Positions 1-11,023 of a DNA stretch of 64,000 nt are shown here, piece by piece. Below the pieces are notes generated by a model. That model did no database searches and had not been told where the DNA came from. It saw only the letters and a program-made list of their open reading frames with translations. The position numbers and the translations under genes are program-made. Location: positions 1-64,000 of the forward strand of contig CAJQUW010009225.1 in the NCBI GenBank assembly GCA_907163375.1, written 5' to 3'. Numbering within the stretch: the stretch's first letter is position 1; the number at the start of each line of letters is the position of its first letter. Origin of the DNA: Prostheceraeus crozeri. Taxonomy: Eukaryota > Platyhelminthes > Polycladida > Euryleptidae.

Positions 1-120
1 GCACGAAACTTAGGCATCAATTCTAATCAACACAAGGCACGAGCGGGCACGAGTGGGCACGAAGCCTTGGCGCCTAAGTTCGTGCCCATTGGTGCCTAAT
101 TTTTCTCTTTACGAAATAGA
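1..120. repeat. cluster of GGCACGA motifs
   Basis: GGCACGA-type words occur in both orientations, including an inverted pair (GCACGAAACTTAGGC and GCCTAAGTTCGTGC). A related cluster lies at 10340-10445 in the opposite sense. The left side is cut by the window edge, so the element type cannot be named. Confidence 0.45.
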
Positions 121-1234
121 GCTTCTACATGGTACTGGAATCAGTATAATCCCTACCCTTTATTTATTACTATATCTTAAAGTGCTCTTCCGTTAATTAT
201 TCTGAATTAAAAGAAAGAAAAAGTTTCTATAATTCGATCATGCATATATTAAATTTCAAATGAATAAGAAGCAAAATATTGGATTTCTAGTATGCACAAA
301 GGGAATTACTTTTTGAGAATCTGAACAATTCAACATTGATGCATATATGAAGTACCATCAGATTCCATGAGCATTTTAAAACTATAAACATACTTCTCGA
401 AAAGTTCTGAATAATTCATATAACACGATTTCGAGTATACTTGCAAAACTCCAAGACATATGCGGCTATATAAAAATCAAAACGTTCAGAAATTTTTTTC
501 TACATTTACAAAGCGTGTCGTCTGAAACAGAGCGAGTCAAAAAAGCATACAGTGAAAGGCATTCAGTAAGTTAAAAAGTTTTTTTTGCAGCAAAATTCTT
601 AATAAATTATAATGTCATGGAAAACTTAGTTACGGAAATTCTTGAAAACTGTCTTATTCCAACGAAGTTTCAAAGTGACAATGTCAAAATATTTTTATGG
701 AAATGTACAATAAAGCTTTGAAGCTCACAATTTTTAGTTGCATTTCAAATCATTCAAATCAACACGAAAACGAGTTTGGACAATATTCGAGGGAATGCTT
801 GGAGCACAACAAGGCCGTCAATTGTCTGCAGAGTCCCTCATAATGATTGAGTATTTATATTGCTACCATAGGTGATAAAAAACAAAGCTAGGCGATTGAC
901 AACGAATGGTTATGAACAAACTAAATTGTAACGTGAATCTTATACAGATAATAGAAATGTCACAACAGTTAGGTTTGATGACGAAAACCAGTCGTGCAAC
1001 GTGAACATGTTTGTCTTGAAGTTCCAGTAGGGGATGACGGTTCAAAACATCATAATGGGGTAGTAAATTCCAATCGACAATGACTTCTGGGGAGAAAAAT
1101 GTTCTCGAGACTGAACTCTTAAAAATTTTGAAAACGCTTCAAGTCACAACCGCAAGATCGCGCAAGTTGAAGAAAAGTATCACAGAGAGTCAATCGAAGA
1201 TATCAAGTCGAAAACGTTTTGAGGGGTTGGAATT
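121..1234. other. no gene seen
   Basis: AT-rich DNA with no convincing coding frame. The part next to 1235 would be the 3' untranslated region of the exon at 1235-1363 if that exon is real. Confidence 0.5.
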
Positions 1235-1363
1235 CTAAGGATTCGTAGACCGGCTTCGTAGGAATGCCCGTATAATGGCGCCATCAGTATCAAAGAATGG
1301 ACCCCATTTATCTCGAAGTTCCGGAGGAGGGCTGACAGATATTCCACAATATGTATTAATTTC
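1235..1363 (-). CDS. terminal coding exon of an unidentified host gene
   Basis: On the minus strand a strong 3' splice site (pyrimidine-rich run ending TTATTTTCAG) is followed at once, in phase 0, by 42 codons and a TAG stop at 1235-1237. The peptide begins EINTYCGISVSPPPELR and continues with KWGPFFDTDGAIIRAF, a mixed composition typical of a conserved protein and not of chance AT-rich translation. I do not recognise the family. Upstream exons should lie at higher coordinates on the same strand, but I could not identify any, so the intron may be long or filled with the MITEs at 2.8-8.4 kb. An in-frame extension through the acceptor exists but would translate intron. A chance ORF next to a good acceptor is the alternative. 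Confidence 0.5.
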   Translation of the reverse strand, partial: EINTYCGISVSPPPELRDKWGPFFDTDGAIIRAFLRSRSTNP

Positions 1364-2779
1364 CTGAAAATAAGAGAAAGAGCAGGTAAAAAATAAAATA
1401 TGATTCGTCTTTTTATTTCGCAATTGTTTGTTCATAAATGTAGTCGGCAAAAAATCCCACACAAGTGGCATGTAAGTCATGTACTGTACACACGTATGCA
1501 TCAAGGGATTGTCCATAATTACTTGACTCACCAATTACATTTTAAATTAATTGGAGCCAATTGGATTGATTGGCTGATACTCCAATTTCAATTTTATTAA
1601 ATTGTTCTAGAATAAAGAAATTTCACTTAATTGATTTGATATTTTTTCCAATATTCGCATTGATTTGCTGCTTTTATTCCAATTGCAAGCCAAATAATTG
1701 TTTAGCCGAGAGTGAAATATTCTAATTTACGCTGCTCTGCAGATATTTTTCTTTTCACAATTTTACAATTATAGTAAGCATTTCTGGTTGGCAAGCTAGA
1801 TTAACAAACGTTAAGATTCCTTACGAGTAGCCACAAATTAAATTCATGTTTGTTTCAAACCAGAGTAGACCAAGCAGCTCTAAAATGCAGGCGATAATTT
1901 CTCTACTCATATCGTCACTGATAAAAACAATGGATGAGAATCACGAACGCTTGTATAAACTATATGCAAAGGCATGAGAGCGAATGTAAGGAAATTATCG
2001 CTTGTTGATTGGTCTGACGAAGCAGTATTAAAAAATATAAGAGATGTTTATGCTGTGTAAGTGTATATAGTTTAAACCAAATCTTGGATTAAGGAAATTA
2101 ATAATTAATGCTTTCAAGTTGCAGAAACTGCCTCGAATTTTTGGATTCCATTTTCTCAATATTGATTCGCTCCATATTCCAACTACAATCATTTTGATTG
2201 ATATCATTTTCCAACTTCAATTGGTTAATTGGTTCACAATTTCCATTCCCAATTATTGATTGATATATTTTTCAATTTTAATCGATTGATTTCCTTGTCC
2301 AATTAAATTGCAATCAATTATTGAAATCTCTGATAAGTATTGATGAATGACTATGATATTACTGAAAGTCCTTCACTATAGACTAGGAAGCATCGGAATG
2401 ATGGCTTTCCATCAGCATAGCTATCATCTACTATTCAATTCAAACATTTCTTCAAGCAAGCTGAATAAATTAAAAGAGGAAATTACAAGATGCAGTTAGA
2501 ATCATGTGACACAGTGAGACATTTACAGCAGTTGAATACATCTACAACTAAAGAATGCACCATCATGGTTCAGCTGTCTGTTCAGATTGTGTTTTTATGA
2601 ACACTATCTCAATAATATTTGAAACAGCTGGAGGATATGTTTAGATACATCGTGCTTAGAAAAGTTGTTAGAACAAGTATAGAGGACTCTTTTGAGACTA
2701 GGATTTTTTATTTTCAGGAATACAACTCAATTCTATGGTCAGATTAAACTGTCTGCAGATTTTTCAGCTATCTCTACCA
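1364..2779. other. non-coding DNA with CAATT/AATTG-rich tracts
   Basis: Two tracts, about 1527-1690 and 2130-2330, are crowded with CCAATT, CAATTG and TTGATT words, as in a decayed short tandem repeat. No coding region is visible. It could be intron of the gene ending at 1235. Confidence 0.4.
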
Positions 2780-2945
2780 TTGAATAAACTGCCAGTGTAG
2801 CTGGATTCTGAAGTGTTCAGTATCCTAACCAAAGCCTTTAATAGCTTCGATTTAAATATGATGGAGGCTTTGTACATAAAAAAATCTAACCCTGATCTGT
2901 AAAAGACTGTTGAACCATGATGATCTGCATTATTCTTGACTGTAA
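2780..2945 (+). mobile_element. Penelope-like element remnant (C-terminal end)
   Basis: The plus strand translates in part to SFDLNMMEALYIKKSNP, closely matching the C-terminal end of the GIY-YIG region of another PLE copy in this window (YDLNILEAMYIKKLNP in the palindrome at 29747-30274). DNA identity continues through TACATAAAAAAA and AACCATGATG. It is short, interrupted and clearly dead. Confidence 0.6.
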
Positions 2946-3069
2946 CATTGATCTGGTGCCTTTTTGATTCTTGAAGGTATTACAGAATGATTAATTATTG
3001 ACAGCTGCGATTAAATAATTCATACTCAATTTTTTTACCACCATATATTTTTATAAGATATTTAATTCT

Positions 3070-4300
3070 TTTTATGTGCATTCTGACAAGTACTCCGGCG
3101 CTGTGGCCTTGCGGTGGTGTGTTTTCTATGTGTCCGGAGGGAACTGGGGTCTTTCAGTGGGTTCCGGTTACTTTTCGGGTCTTTTCGGTGCATGTTTCGC
3201 GGTTTGTGAATCTCGTTCGTTAGATCGAGTATGGTTGTTTATTATGGTATGGGGGGGTATGCGGGGTCGGTCCGTTCGGGTTTTTCGGTGTTTGTTCGTT
3301 TTTTCACGGTTTTCGTTTCTTCGTGTTCGTTTTCGGTTAGTTTTCTGTCTTTTTCCTCGTTCGGATTCCTATTCTGGAATTCGGGTTTTCGTCTGTACGG
3401 TCTGGATTTCTGTTTCGTTTTTTCTTTCTCGATGGTTTCCTAAGGATCTTCCGTATGGTCGGTTGGTTTCTTTTTTTCTGTTTCAGGTTGATTCATGGTA
3501 GGGTTTGTTTGTTATCGGTGCGGATTCAATATGTTCGGGTATTTTTCGGGTCGGTCGGTTCGGTTTTCCAAGGATCATTCTATTTCGGGAGGGCTTCGCG
3601 CGGTCGGGTTTGCGTTGGATTCTAGCCGGTTTCTTTTGTTCGGTTGTTTTGTTCTCGGGGGAGGGATCTTTTAACGGTATTCCTTGATTTTTTTCGGTAC
3701 GTGGCAGGTTTTTTTGTTGTCGTGTTTTTGCAGACGGATTATATCATGTCGGTTTTTTTGTTCGTTCTTTCTTCGGTATTGTCAGTTTCTGTTTCGTGTT
3801 TAGGTTTCGGTATCTCGGTGTGGATGTTTTTTCAGTTTCTGTCCGGTTTTTTCGGTCTTCGTCTGGTTCGGATCGGATCGGTGGTTTCGGTTATTTTTAT
3901 CTTAGTTCTTTTGTTACTTTCATTTTTTCTCTTTCTCAGGTTTTCGCGGTTTCGGTTCGGATCTATTCGGTCTCAGGGGTTGTCGGGGTCTCGGTTCGGC
4001 TCGGGTCGACGTTTTTTCGGCGTCGGTTGGAGTCGCTTGGATCGAGATTTTTCGGTTCTGCTCGGTCGGTTTTTCTGGTGCGTGTAGTCCGGTGTCCAAT
4101 AGCAAGGTTCGATTCGGTTTCTCGGTTCGGTCTACATTTCGTTTCGTCGTTCGTATTGTGTATTTTGGTTTTTCTTTCATGCATGTCGTATTTCGTTTGG
4201 TCGGTTTAGGTATGTTAGTATCTGTGATTTCGGATTCTGCATCTCTCGGGGGTCTATTTCGGATTTTCTTCTCGTCTGGTTGTTCTCAGTTTTCGGATCA
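3070..4300. other. T/G-rich, CpG-rich strand-asymmetric block
   Basis: For about 1.2 kb the plus strand is built mainly of T, G and C with little A, and is packed with TTCGG, TCGGTT and TTTTCG words. This is unlike the A/T-balanced flanks, and both edges are abrupt. Long frames here on either strand translate to low-complexity S/F/V-rich or R/P/K-rich peptides and are composition artefacts. It looks like a decayed short-repeat array or part of an unknown element. No TIRs, tails or conserved domain were found. Confidence 0.6.
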
Positions 4301-4540
4301 AACCTAAGACTTTTGAAACAGGTACACTCTGCATTCTTGCTAAATACTCAGCTCTCAGAGAATCAGAGTGGGATAAATGACAACTTGGCAACATTGATGA
4401 AAGGTTTCGTGCCTAATGTGTCTCCGAGTATAAATACGGTTCATTTATTTAATGACGATATCATATTTCGAAAATTTGGACAAAAGCCGTTGCTCGTTCA
4501 GACATGGAACGTCAACGTCTGTCAGTGAGGGAGATTCTTC

Positions 4541-5100
4541 ATTCATTTGGAATTTCAAATTACTGAAAAAATGTCGCTTCCTTGATTACGACAAGTAATT
4601 TAAATGAATGCACTTGAGATAAAATCCCGACATGTTTCGTCCTGCGTAGTGTCAATGGTGCTAGCGGTTGATAGAGAATTCAAATTTATCATTGTCAGTA
4701 TCAGTAAATGACGACGCTATGTTGTTTTGGGTATTAAAGTTAATCAAGCTATAACTAAACCGCCGTCATGAACAGATCTGATGAGTTGCCACTACACAGC
4801 AATAGGCCTATGGTAAATTTGTATAATTCTCTAACAACTGCCAGCACAGGGATTGTATTTCACCTAAGGAAAAAACGCGGAATCGGGAAAAACCGGGGCT
4901 TGAATGCATAAATTTGAAATATTTACATCAAACAAATTTCGTGAAAAACGGAAAAGCCGTAAAATTGCGATCCCTGCACCAGCACCATTGACACTACACA
5001 GGACGAAGCATGTTGAGATTTTATCTTAAGCACAAAAATTTGAATTACTAGTCGTAACCAAAGGAGCGATATTTTTCAGTCATTTATTCTTTGAAATTCA
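4541..5100. repeat. fold-back element, ~120-bp inverted arms
   Basis: 4541-4660 and 4977-5100 are diverged inverted copies. Each contains, in the outward reading direction, ACAGGACGAA followed by CATGT, resembling the GAAACAUGU half of the PLE hammerhead motifs elsewhere in this window. It is therefore probably a decayed head-to-head pair of PLE ends. The centre holds a small MITE (4847-4976). Confidence 0.55.
4847..4976. mobile_element. 130-bp MITE, hAT-like
   Basis: It begins CAGGGATTGTATTTCACC and its other end read inward is CAGGGATCGCAATTTTACG, giving short TIRs. Flanking 8-mers TGCCAGCA and CACCAGCA agree at six of eight positions, fitting an aged 8-bp hAT-type target duplication. It has no coding capacity. 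Confidence 0.5.
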
Positions 5101-6952
5101 AAAATACATGCAATTGATTCCAAAGCGGCACGCAAGTGGATATAGGATAGGAGCTGTCAGTCAATTAGAAATGAAAAATATAGATTTGATCATCTATAAT
5201 AGCAATAAAAGCTGATTAAAAGAATTTCAGTGCATGAATTGTATCACTGAACTTTTGCTTGAACATTAATTTAACTTCAATCCTTTTAGTGCATAGCTAA
5301 CTTATCAAAATTTATTTGACTTAAATCACCTTGTTAGTGTCTGTCTACAGTATCTGTAATATTTGTTAACGGAAATGTATTCTATGTTTATTCATCCATA
5401 ATAATTTGACGCTGTAGCACCAACGCAACCAAAGCTAGTACCAACTTTCTATAAAGGGCTTACACCGAATTGAAAACCAAGCATTCTACGAGTAATAATA
5501 CATGTAAGCAACCCATCTTTTTCATCTTTATTCAGATAGGCCTATACATGAAATAAACGGCGCGATCGTTTCTTAACCGAGACTTCGATGTGTTGGTATT
5601 GGTCTGAATATAGTCTACTAAATTTGATGCTGTTATTAACATGAGCGAGCGGATAGCTAAATGTTATTTGACATTAACAGACTGGAGAAGTTTACTCAAC
5701 AACTTTAAATTGAGAAACCTCTAATGAATCCATCCAACAGGGTATAGCACTAAATTTTCAGTTAAAACAACTGAGCAAGATCAATATGATCCAATCCGTA
5801 GATATGTTGACAGGTATTTTGATCTTAATCAGTATGGAGAATTCATCAATTGTTTAGCAGTTAATCTGGTACGAGCAAGCTATTCTCAAGTAGGCCTACA
5901 GGCTTATGAGATGAATTAAATTGCTGGATTCTTGACAAGGGCTAGTTGGAATAGCAGATAGAAACTGTGAATCCACCACTCTACCGCTGATGTCTAAACA
6001 GCCTGAAATTCGATAATTGAATTATCGAAGAAATCAAGCTAGCAACTTTATCCTCGTCTACATGGATAACTTGAGAAGGTAATGCCGTTATCGGATTAGT
6101 CTAGTGCCTAATCGAGTACAAACATAAGCTCAAATGATAGATGTGGACCATTGTCTTCACCAAGCTTGAAAAAATCTTCAGAAATCGAAGTTTGATTGGG
6201 AAAATGTAAAAGGAAAACTGGAAAACTAATTCACCAGGTCAATTAATGAAATTCATGAAAACAAACTTTATAATGCATAATGTGCATGTTATACATATAT
6301 CATACCATTTAGAAAAATTAATGTTACATATGGAGTTTACTGAAACTCGAATTGCTTTTCCTTCGTTGTTTAATTGAAACTTTGGAACGGTGAAAGGAAA
6401 AGATAGGCCTGTATAATTAACCGAAACTGCGGTCAGTTCCCTAAGGAGGCTCTCACCAGATAAAATTTTTCATTGAATAATTATGGGCATGAGAGTTATT
6501 ATCGTACTCATTTGTACAAATCACAATACTTTCTTTTGTCGACATTTCTCAACACTTTAATCCTAACACTATTCGCGATTTCACAGGAGCGACTAAATGG
6601 TCCGAAAAATGCTTTTTTTGACATACATGTATTTAGCCGCACAAAATATGGTGCATAATAATAATAATTTCAAATTTACAACTGCGTTCAGTATAAAAAT
6701 GGGTTGGAAGAAGTCGGCATTCCCCAGTTCACAAGGAAACGCAGTATTTTGGTCACCGTCCATGCTAATATTCTGTAACCCCACTGACTACCGTAAAATA
6801 TGACGAGTAGTCCGTACTCTTGGGACCATGATTCCCTATCTTTCACAAAGCGCGCCATCTGCTCTTTTTATAAATCAAATTCTCTCAGTCAATGCCGAAA
6901 TATTTGTCTGGTTATTCGCATTTTGGTACACTGTTGCCGGCACTTGTAGGTA
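5101..6952. other. no gene seen
   Basis: AT-rich, no domain-bearing frame. Contains two of the nine TAGGCCTA octamers I counted in the window (5537 and 5891). Confidence 0.5.
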
Positions 6953-7546
6953 ATCTCCCCCACGTTTTCAAATTTGTCTAAAATCCTTAGAATTGAATCA
7001 GTTGTCACACAACTTCAGCTCCAAATTTTTGAGATTATCTTCTATGCAAAATATTATCAAATCGGACAGGTGATTTTGAATTTTAGATGACAAATTGAAG
7101 TGTGACGATGTCAGCAACTTGATCTGACTTCGTCTGTTCGACGCATTATTGTTGTGTGCATTGTTCTCTCTCCCTCTTCGTCTCATCATTAACTGCTGTC
7201 TAAAATCTTCCCATGACCACTACCCTACCACACATTTCTGAAGTTGAATATGGCAAATGGAAAGGATGTGGTATGGGTTATTATACTTCATCAGTTGTCG
7301 CGACATAACTTTGTTGACCTACATGTAGTGCTATCTGCTCAGTGCTCAGACGATGAGGTCAGGCACTGATGAAGCCGCTGACATCGCTACACTTCACGTT
7401 ATCGTCTCTAATTCAAAAAGCACTTGTCCGATTTGCATAAACATTTGCATGTGGTTAGAAAATATACTCAAATACTAGTATCTGAAGTTTTGTGATTTAT
7501 TCATTTAAACTGATGATTTTAGACAAATTTGAAAAGGTGGGGAGAT
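6953..7546. mobile_element. MITE-like long imperfect hairpin
   Basis: The outer ends ATCTCCCCCACGTTTTCAAA (6953 onward) and its inverted copy (ending 7546) match well. Weaker inverted similarity continues inward to about 7150 on the left and 7320 on the right, including the shared words AAATCGGACA and GATGTCAGC. The whole unit could form an imperfect RNA hairpin with arms near 200 nt. There is no transposase. Confidence 0.6.
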
Positions 7547-7950
7547 GACCCATAAATACCCGATTGATTACATACGAATGTTTTTTATCAGTCAATATGG
7601 TACAAGCTCTCTTGAATAGCGGATTTGAAATCAGCAAAAGAAACATTTAGTAAAATGAATTATTATCTGAAAATGATGATCTATGGTTGTTAAATAATAT
7701 GTAAGAGTAATGAATAAATAAGCCTTCCCAATAAAAAAATAATTATCTAAATACAGCGTTGAGTTAACATATTTATTGACTTAGGAGGAATTGTTTCAAA
7801 CATCCATGTTCAGCACACCCTAACATGCACGGATGACTGATAGCCATAGTTGTCATCATGTAAAAGTCAGTTCAAAAGTTCAGTCATTAAATATTGTGCA
7901 TCCTTAAGACTAGATCATTCACTAGGCCTACCTTTCAGATGGCATTTTAC

Positions 7951-8440
7951 ATGCCATATTGGCCATTTGATTAGCATAATTTCCAATTTGAGCTAGAAAA
8001 TAGTATCAAATTCTGGTATCGAAGTCTTGGAGCCATGGCCCGGCAGTTCTCCTGACTTGAAAACCATCGAGAACTGTTGGGCTGTGGTGGAGAAGCGAGT
8101 TGCGCAACGGAACCCACTTCTCTCAATGATGTCAAGAAGACGGTAATAGTAGCGTGGACCACCGAAATTAACGAAGAGTATTGAAAGAGGCTGATTGAAT
8201 CCAGTGCCGAAACGCATAAGCTGTCCTGAAGGCCATGGGAGGACCAACAAAGTATTGACATTGACTGTATTGTTGAAGTAATAGCCTTAGATTTCGTAAT
8301 TTTTGAATGAGCGCAATAAGTAAAAATCACGCTATTAACCTGGGCACATATTTCAGGAGTTGGAATAGATGTTGTTGCATCAATATACTATTTTCAAACT
8401 CAAATAGAAAATTATGCTAATGAAATGGCCAGCATGGTAT
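7951..8440. mobile_element. Tc1-like element, internally deleted, with inverted repeats
   Basis: Inverted arms at about 7951-8005 and 8385-8440 share GGCCATTTGATTAGCATAAT (one change in the right copy) and GAAAATAGTAT. They enclose the C-terminal part of a Tc1 transposase, so this appears to be a deletion derivative that kept both ends. Confidence 0.55.
8009..8300 (+). pseudogene. Tc1-family transposase C-terminal fragment
   Basis: The plus strand encodes WPGSSPDLKTIENCWAVVEK, the diagnostic Tc1 block (usually WPxxSPDLNPIENxW, holding the last acidic catalytic residue), here with LKTIEN for LNPIEN. Similarity resumes in a second frame with LNDVKKTVIVAW and SSAETHKLS, so there is at least one frameshift plus an in-frame stop. 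Only about the last 90 codons of a roughly 340-residue transposase remain. The protein would have been the DDE recombinase acting on the flanking inverted repeats. Confidence 0.75.
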
Positions 8441-8450
8441 GTGGGCATGC

Positions 8451-10339
8451 GAATGCTAGTGCATTTGGCATCAGCATTTGACCTAATGTCCCAGCAAGCA
8501 ACTCAATGTAACAATAATTAGCTATTTTCTAGTCTCCCCTTGCCAGTAGCTAATAGGCAGTTCTCTCTTTTCGGGAGTTTCAGGACCATCAGATGGCCAC
8601 CTCTACAATTCTGATTTTAATGTCTTTCTTAATTCATTTATCCTGCGGGCATCGAGCATCAAATGGCCTGTCGAAACCCTGATTTTTAAGGTGAATCATT
8701 GCGACGAGTTGCAATAAAAACTCGCACATTACGTTTCCGGTGGAACCTACTCAACGAGCGCGCAGCTTGTGACGTCACATACGAGTCCTATTCGTCGTCA
8801 GCATAAGCTATACCCGATATCTAAGTTACTCGTGTTCCTGGTGCTATGATCCCTTTTGATTTCATGCGATTTACATAACAAAACATGCCATGGGGGAAAC
8901 CATTAACATTCATTTGTTAACTGTATGTACGCGCCTAATACAATAATCGTGGTCTCGGCACTGAAATCTTGGGATCTCGAACGCCTAAAAAATGGTCGAG
9001 ATCTCGTGATCGAATTTATTACTCTGAAGTAAGATTCAATAGATCGTTAGCCACACATTTTGTCCATTTGAAGCCGTGTAACATATAGCATTGCATTTTT
9101 TATTTTACAATGCCATTTAACCGCAACATTATGAAAATGAGATCGAATATACAAAACTCCATTTTACTTCGGAATGAATAGTTTTCAACCATTGTGTATG
9201 GTTTCAAGTTTCCATTGCATTGAACAAAGACCCTAGTTTCATATATGTTTTATAATACCTAAAGAACCGCTTTCTGAATATCGTCTTGAAGCAAATATGA
9301 ATGGAATGGTTCTCACCTCGAAAATGGGACACTGATCTTAATTTCACTTGAAGTTTCCAAATGGATGTTGCATGAACAGTGCAATACACAAAGAAAAAAT
9401 CACACGAATATGAAAGTCGTCCAGTTAACACTTTCACCTTATTCCAAGACAGCTGTCAGTCGACAGAGTGATGCATAATCACGATGTCACTGCCGCACTG
9501 AACATTCGGGAACACGGACTCTCGGCAGTTGGCATTCAGTCGTTAACGTGTCTATAGTAACGCGTTGTGAGGAAGGTCGAATAATAACGACTTCGAAGGG
9601 CGGTATCAATGCTGGAATACAACATGATGATTCACAATCAGTCAAGTGAGGAAATTCCAAAAGAGTAGCGTAACTATCTATGGCCATCTCTTCACAATAG
9701 GAGCTGTGACTTTTTAATTGGATCCAGTGATTTCGTTGAAACCTCACAATACACATGCTTCTATTATTAGGTAGCCAACTATTAAAGTGTGTCGCCCGCT
9801 CCGGTAGTAAAACAGAGCGTAAACATGACTTAAGTTAAGAGAGCATTTCTTTCCAAGAAATATTTGCTCTATCTGCGCTTGCAGTATGCAGCGAAGCATC
9901 AAAATGCATCATACTGAGATTTGAGTGGACGTTGGTCTTGTCGGAAAGCTGAATTACACAAATCATTTGATATTTGGCTTAGTACATTATATTTCCAAGG
10001 ATGCATGAATATTTTCAAACGAACTCATGTCGTACTTACCTTTTTCCATACAACACCTTTTTCTGTTCTTTAAATATGATTTTGCTTGATTCAAGCCCAC
10101 ATGCTATCCTGAACAGCTGTTGTCGCAAGCGTTACTCAACAACACTTCACGGATGGAAGAATGAAAGAATGTCTTAAATGCTAGAGACTCAAACAAAGGA
10201 GATTTAAATTTGACGAGTTGAGTAATTTGAAGCTTAGATGGCTTAATTTCGAATAAATTAACCTCCTAATTAGCAATCGTAAATGAAGAAAATTTTCTTT
10301 GTGGTTTTTACCAGATAAACAAATATTTGGTTTGGTGCG
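8451..10339. other. no gene seen
   Basis: No frame carries a recognisable domain and no repeat structure stands out. The minus-strand frames at 9204-9756 look like chance. Confidence 0.4.
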
Positions 10340-10445
10340 TGTTAGTGCCTGGTGGCGCCTACTGGTGCCTCGAGGCACTAGAAAGGCACTAGCTAGGCAC
10401 TAACTGGCATGAAATTTCGGCTTCGTGCCTAAGTTAGTGCCCTAC
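10340..10445. repeat. cluster of GGCACTA/GGCACGA motifs
   Basis: GTGCCT, GGCACTAG and TAGGCACTAAC are repeated in both orientations. The minus strand reads GCACTAACTTAGGCACGAAG, close to the start of the window (GCACGAAACTTAGGCA). The two clusters are therefore inverted relatives. Confidence 0.45.
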
Positions 10446-11023
10446 AATTTACAGTGATACACATATCTGTATCTAATCCTTTTAGAAATGTGTCGCAACG
10501 GCAAATTTTGAGAAATTGACTTTTTCATTTTTTAGTATATTTTGGGTGGATACACATGTGCATAGATGTTCTTGACTTTCTCTGCAAAAGCTTCCATGCG
10601 TTCCTGTCATGAATAATACTGTTCAAATCTACCTTGGCCATAGTATGATACTTACATGAGAAAGCATTTCGAGGTTTTTCTACCTCTTCTTGTCGCAGAG
10701 GTTTATTGGCACCCGTATTCAATATGAAAGCAGATAAAATTGTTGAGCATTAAGAAGACTCATCAGCAGTTTCAGTGCAAATTGATTGCTAAACTCGGAA
10801 GCTGAGTAGCTTTAAGCGAAAATAATAAATCATTATTTCTTTACAGGTCACATGTGTAACAAGTGCACGAAGCTGACTTTCTATAAATTATGAATTCATT
10901 CATTGTTCATGGTATCTATAGGCTACTAGTCATTTCGTTGCAAGTAAAAGCGATTTAGATAAAATTGTCAATAATTCTATTGGATGCACCCGAGATAATT
11001 TGATGATAAAAGTCACAAAGTAT

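Noticed and set aside
3076-4209. Several long overlapping frames on both strands in the T/G-rich block
   Set aside because: Low-complexity S/F/V or R/P/K peptides; stop codons are rare here only because the strand has few A residues.
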